This document shows, in pieces, positions 63,656-64,000 of a stretch of 64,000 nt of DNA (the first letter of the stretch is position 1; each line of letters begins with the position of its first letter). The stretch lies in NCBI RefSeq assembly GCF_900104335.1, contig NZ_FMXT01000009.1, forward strand, positions 27,058-91,057, read 5' to 3'. The DNA is from Pseudobutyrivibrio sp. YE44. GTDB taxonomy: Bacteria > Bacillota > Clostridia > Lachnospirales > Lachnospiraceae. Made by a program: the position numbers and the translations under genes. The notes beneath the pieces are model-generated. The model ran no database searches, was not told the DNA's origin, and saw only the letters and a program-made list of their open reading frames with translations.

Positions 63656-63999
63656 TTGCACTTTGTGCACTACAGTATGTATTGCGCAGACACACATCGC
63701 TTTAAGTACTACTCCCCATCAGGGTATATAACTATCAGTTGCTGGAATTTGGAATGCGCTTAGTAAAATAAAAAGCAGGTTTTGCATGGATAGGCAGCAG
63801 CCGCTAGGACGGCGGCTGCAGTGGTCACTTGAGACACGATGTTGAATGTGCCACGGTGACTATACATACAAAACCTGCTTTTTTTAATTTTACTTAGCAA
63901 ATGGAGCATGGAAGCAACTGATAGTTATATACCCTGATGGGGAGTAGTATTGTAGGCCACAAGTGTCTGCGCTATACATACAGCAGCTTCAAAGTGCAA
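63656..63999. repeat. Large near-palindrome (possible foldback element or rod-like RNA)
   Basis: Two arms read as inverted copies. TTGCACTTTG (63656-63665) pairs with 63990-63999. GCGCAGACAC (63684-63693) pairs with 63963-63972. A perfect 37-nt block (63707-63743) pairs with 63913-63949. AGCAGGTTTTG (63774-63784) pairs with 63869-63879. Blocks between these are partly diverged. The 84-nt centre holds a GCAGCCG/CGGCTGC hairpin (about 63795-63819) and GTCAC/GTGAC (63823-63860). No coding sequence is seen in 63436-64000; a GC-rich patch lies at 63546-63575. It may continue past the right edge. Confidence 0.8.
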
Positions 64000-64000
64000 C

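Noticed and set aside
63769..63885. Centre of the right-edge palindrome as a 6S, tmRNA or tRNA-like gene
   Set aside because: No matching consensus; no acceptor stem, T-loop or long open-complex mimic could be drawn.

Overview
The window looks like a chromosomal segment of a low-GC anaerobic Firmicute, most likely a member of the Lachnospiraceae (Butyrivibrio, Pseudobutyrivibrio or a relative). The support is AT-rich DNA, strong GGAGG-type ribosome binding sites, frequent TTG and GTG starts, paired FeoA genes with FeoB, and clostridial-style surface proteins. The genus is an inference. I saw no rRNA, tRNA, CRISPR array or recognisable transposase.

About 55 kb is devoted to cell-surface glycan synthesis. 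Region 1 (1-20.8 kb, mostly minus strand) reads from a Wzz-type chain-length protein and a BY-kinase-like ATPase through many glycosyltransferases (GT2, GT4, GT14, GT32), an ABC exporter, a DegT aminotransferase, a WbqC-like protein, two tandem ATP-grasp ligases and a UDP-sugar pyrophosphorylase. It ends in a polyprenyl-phosphate sugar transferase cut by the left edge. One GT2 gene (13.1 kb) faces the other way. Region 2 (21-28.6 kb, plus strand) has a Wzy-like polymerase and three secreted or membrane-anchored proteins: two paralogous beta-helix proteins flanking an acidic repeat protein. Region 3 (28.7-45.3 kb, minus) is a second, self-sufficient Wzx/Wzy locus. It carries two pyruvyl transferases, an FrhB-like ferredoxin-type protein, a radical SAM/SPASM protein, a cytidylyltransferase/SDR/LicD module, two membrane acyltransferases and a GDSL esterase.

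Region 4 (45.6-52.2 kb) encodes two very large secreted coiled-coil proteins and a decayed repeat-protein gene. Region 5 (52.3-56.8 kb) has UDP-glucose dehydrogenase-type, phosphoesterase, DUF4422 and GT2 genes plus a 45-residue membrane protein with its own promoter and terminator. Region 6 (56.9-60.1 kb) is a feoA-feoA-feoB-(Cys-rich small protein) ferrous iron operon with a palindromic operator. Region 7 (60.2-63.5 kb) has a zinc-ribbon/DUF4234 membrane protein, carbamate kinase and VanZ.

The most unusual non-coding signals are: (i) a roughly 345-nt near-palindrome at the right edge with a perfect 37-nt inverted repeat; (ii) two ~90-nt hairpin elements sharing GCTGGTA...GTAACCAGC ends, each just downstream of a stop codon; (iii) a structured leader that begins at the predicted transcription start of the first beta-helix gene. 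The most interesting enzymology is the aminotransferase/WbqC/tandem ATP-grasp block, which suggests an amide-linked amino-sugar decoration, and the radical SAM protein inside the Wzx/Wzy operon. All functions are read from sequence motifs alone; no database search was run.
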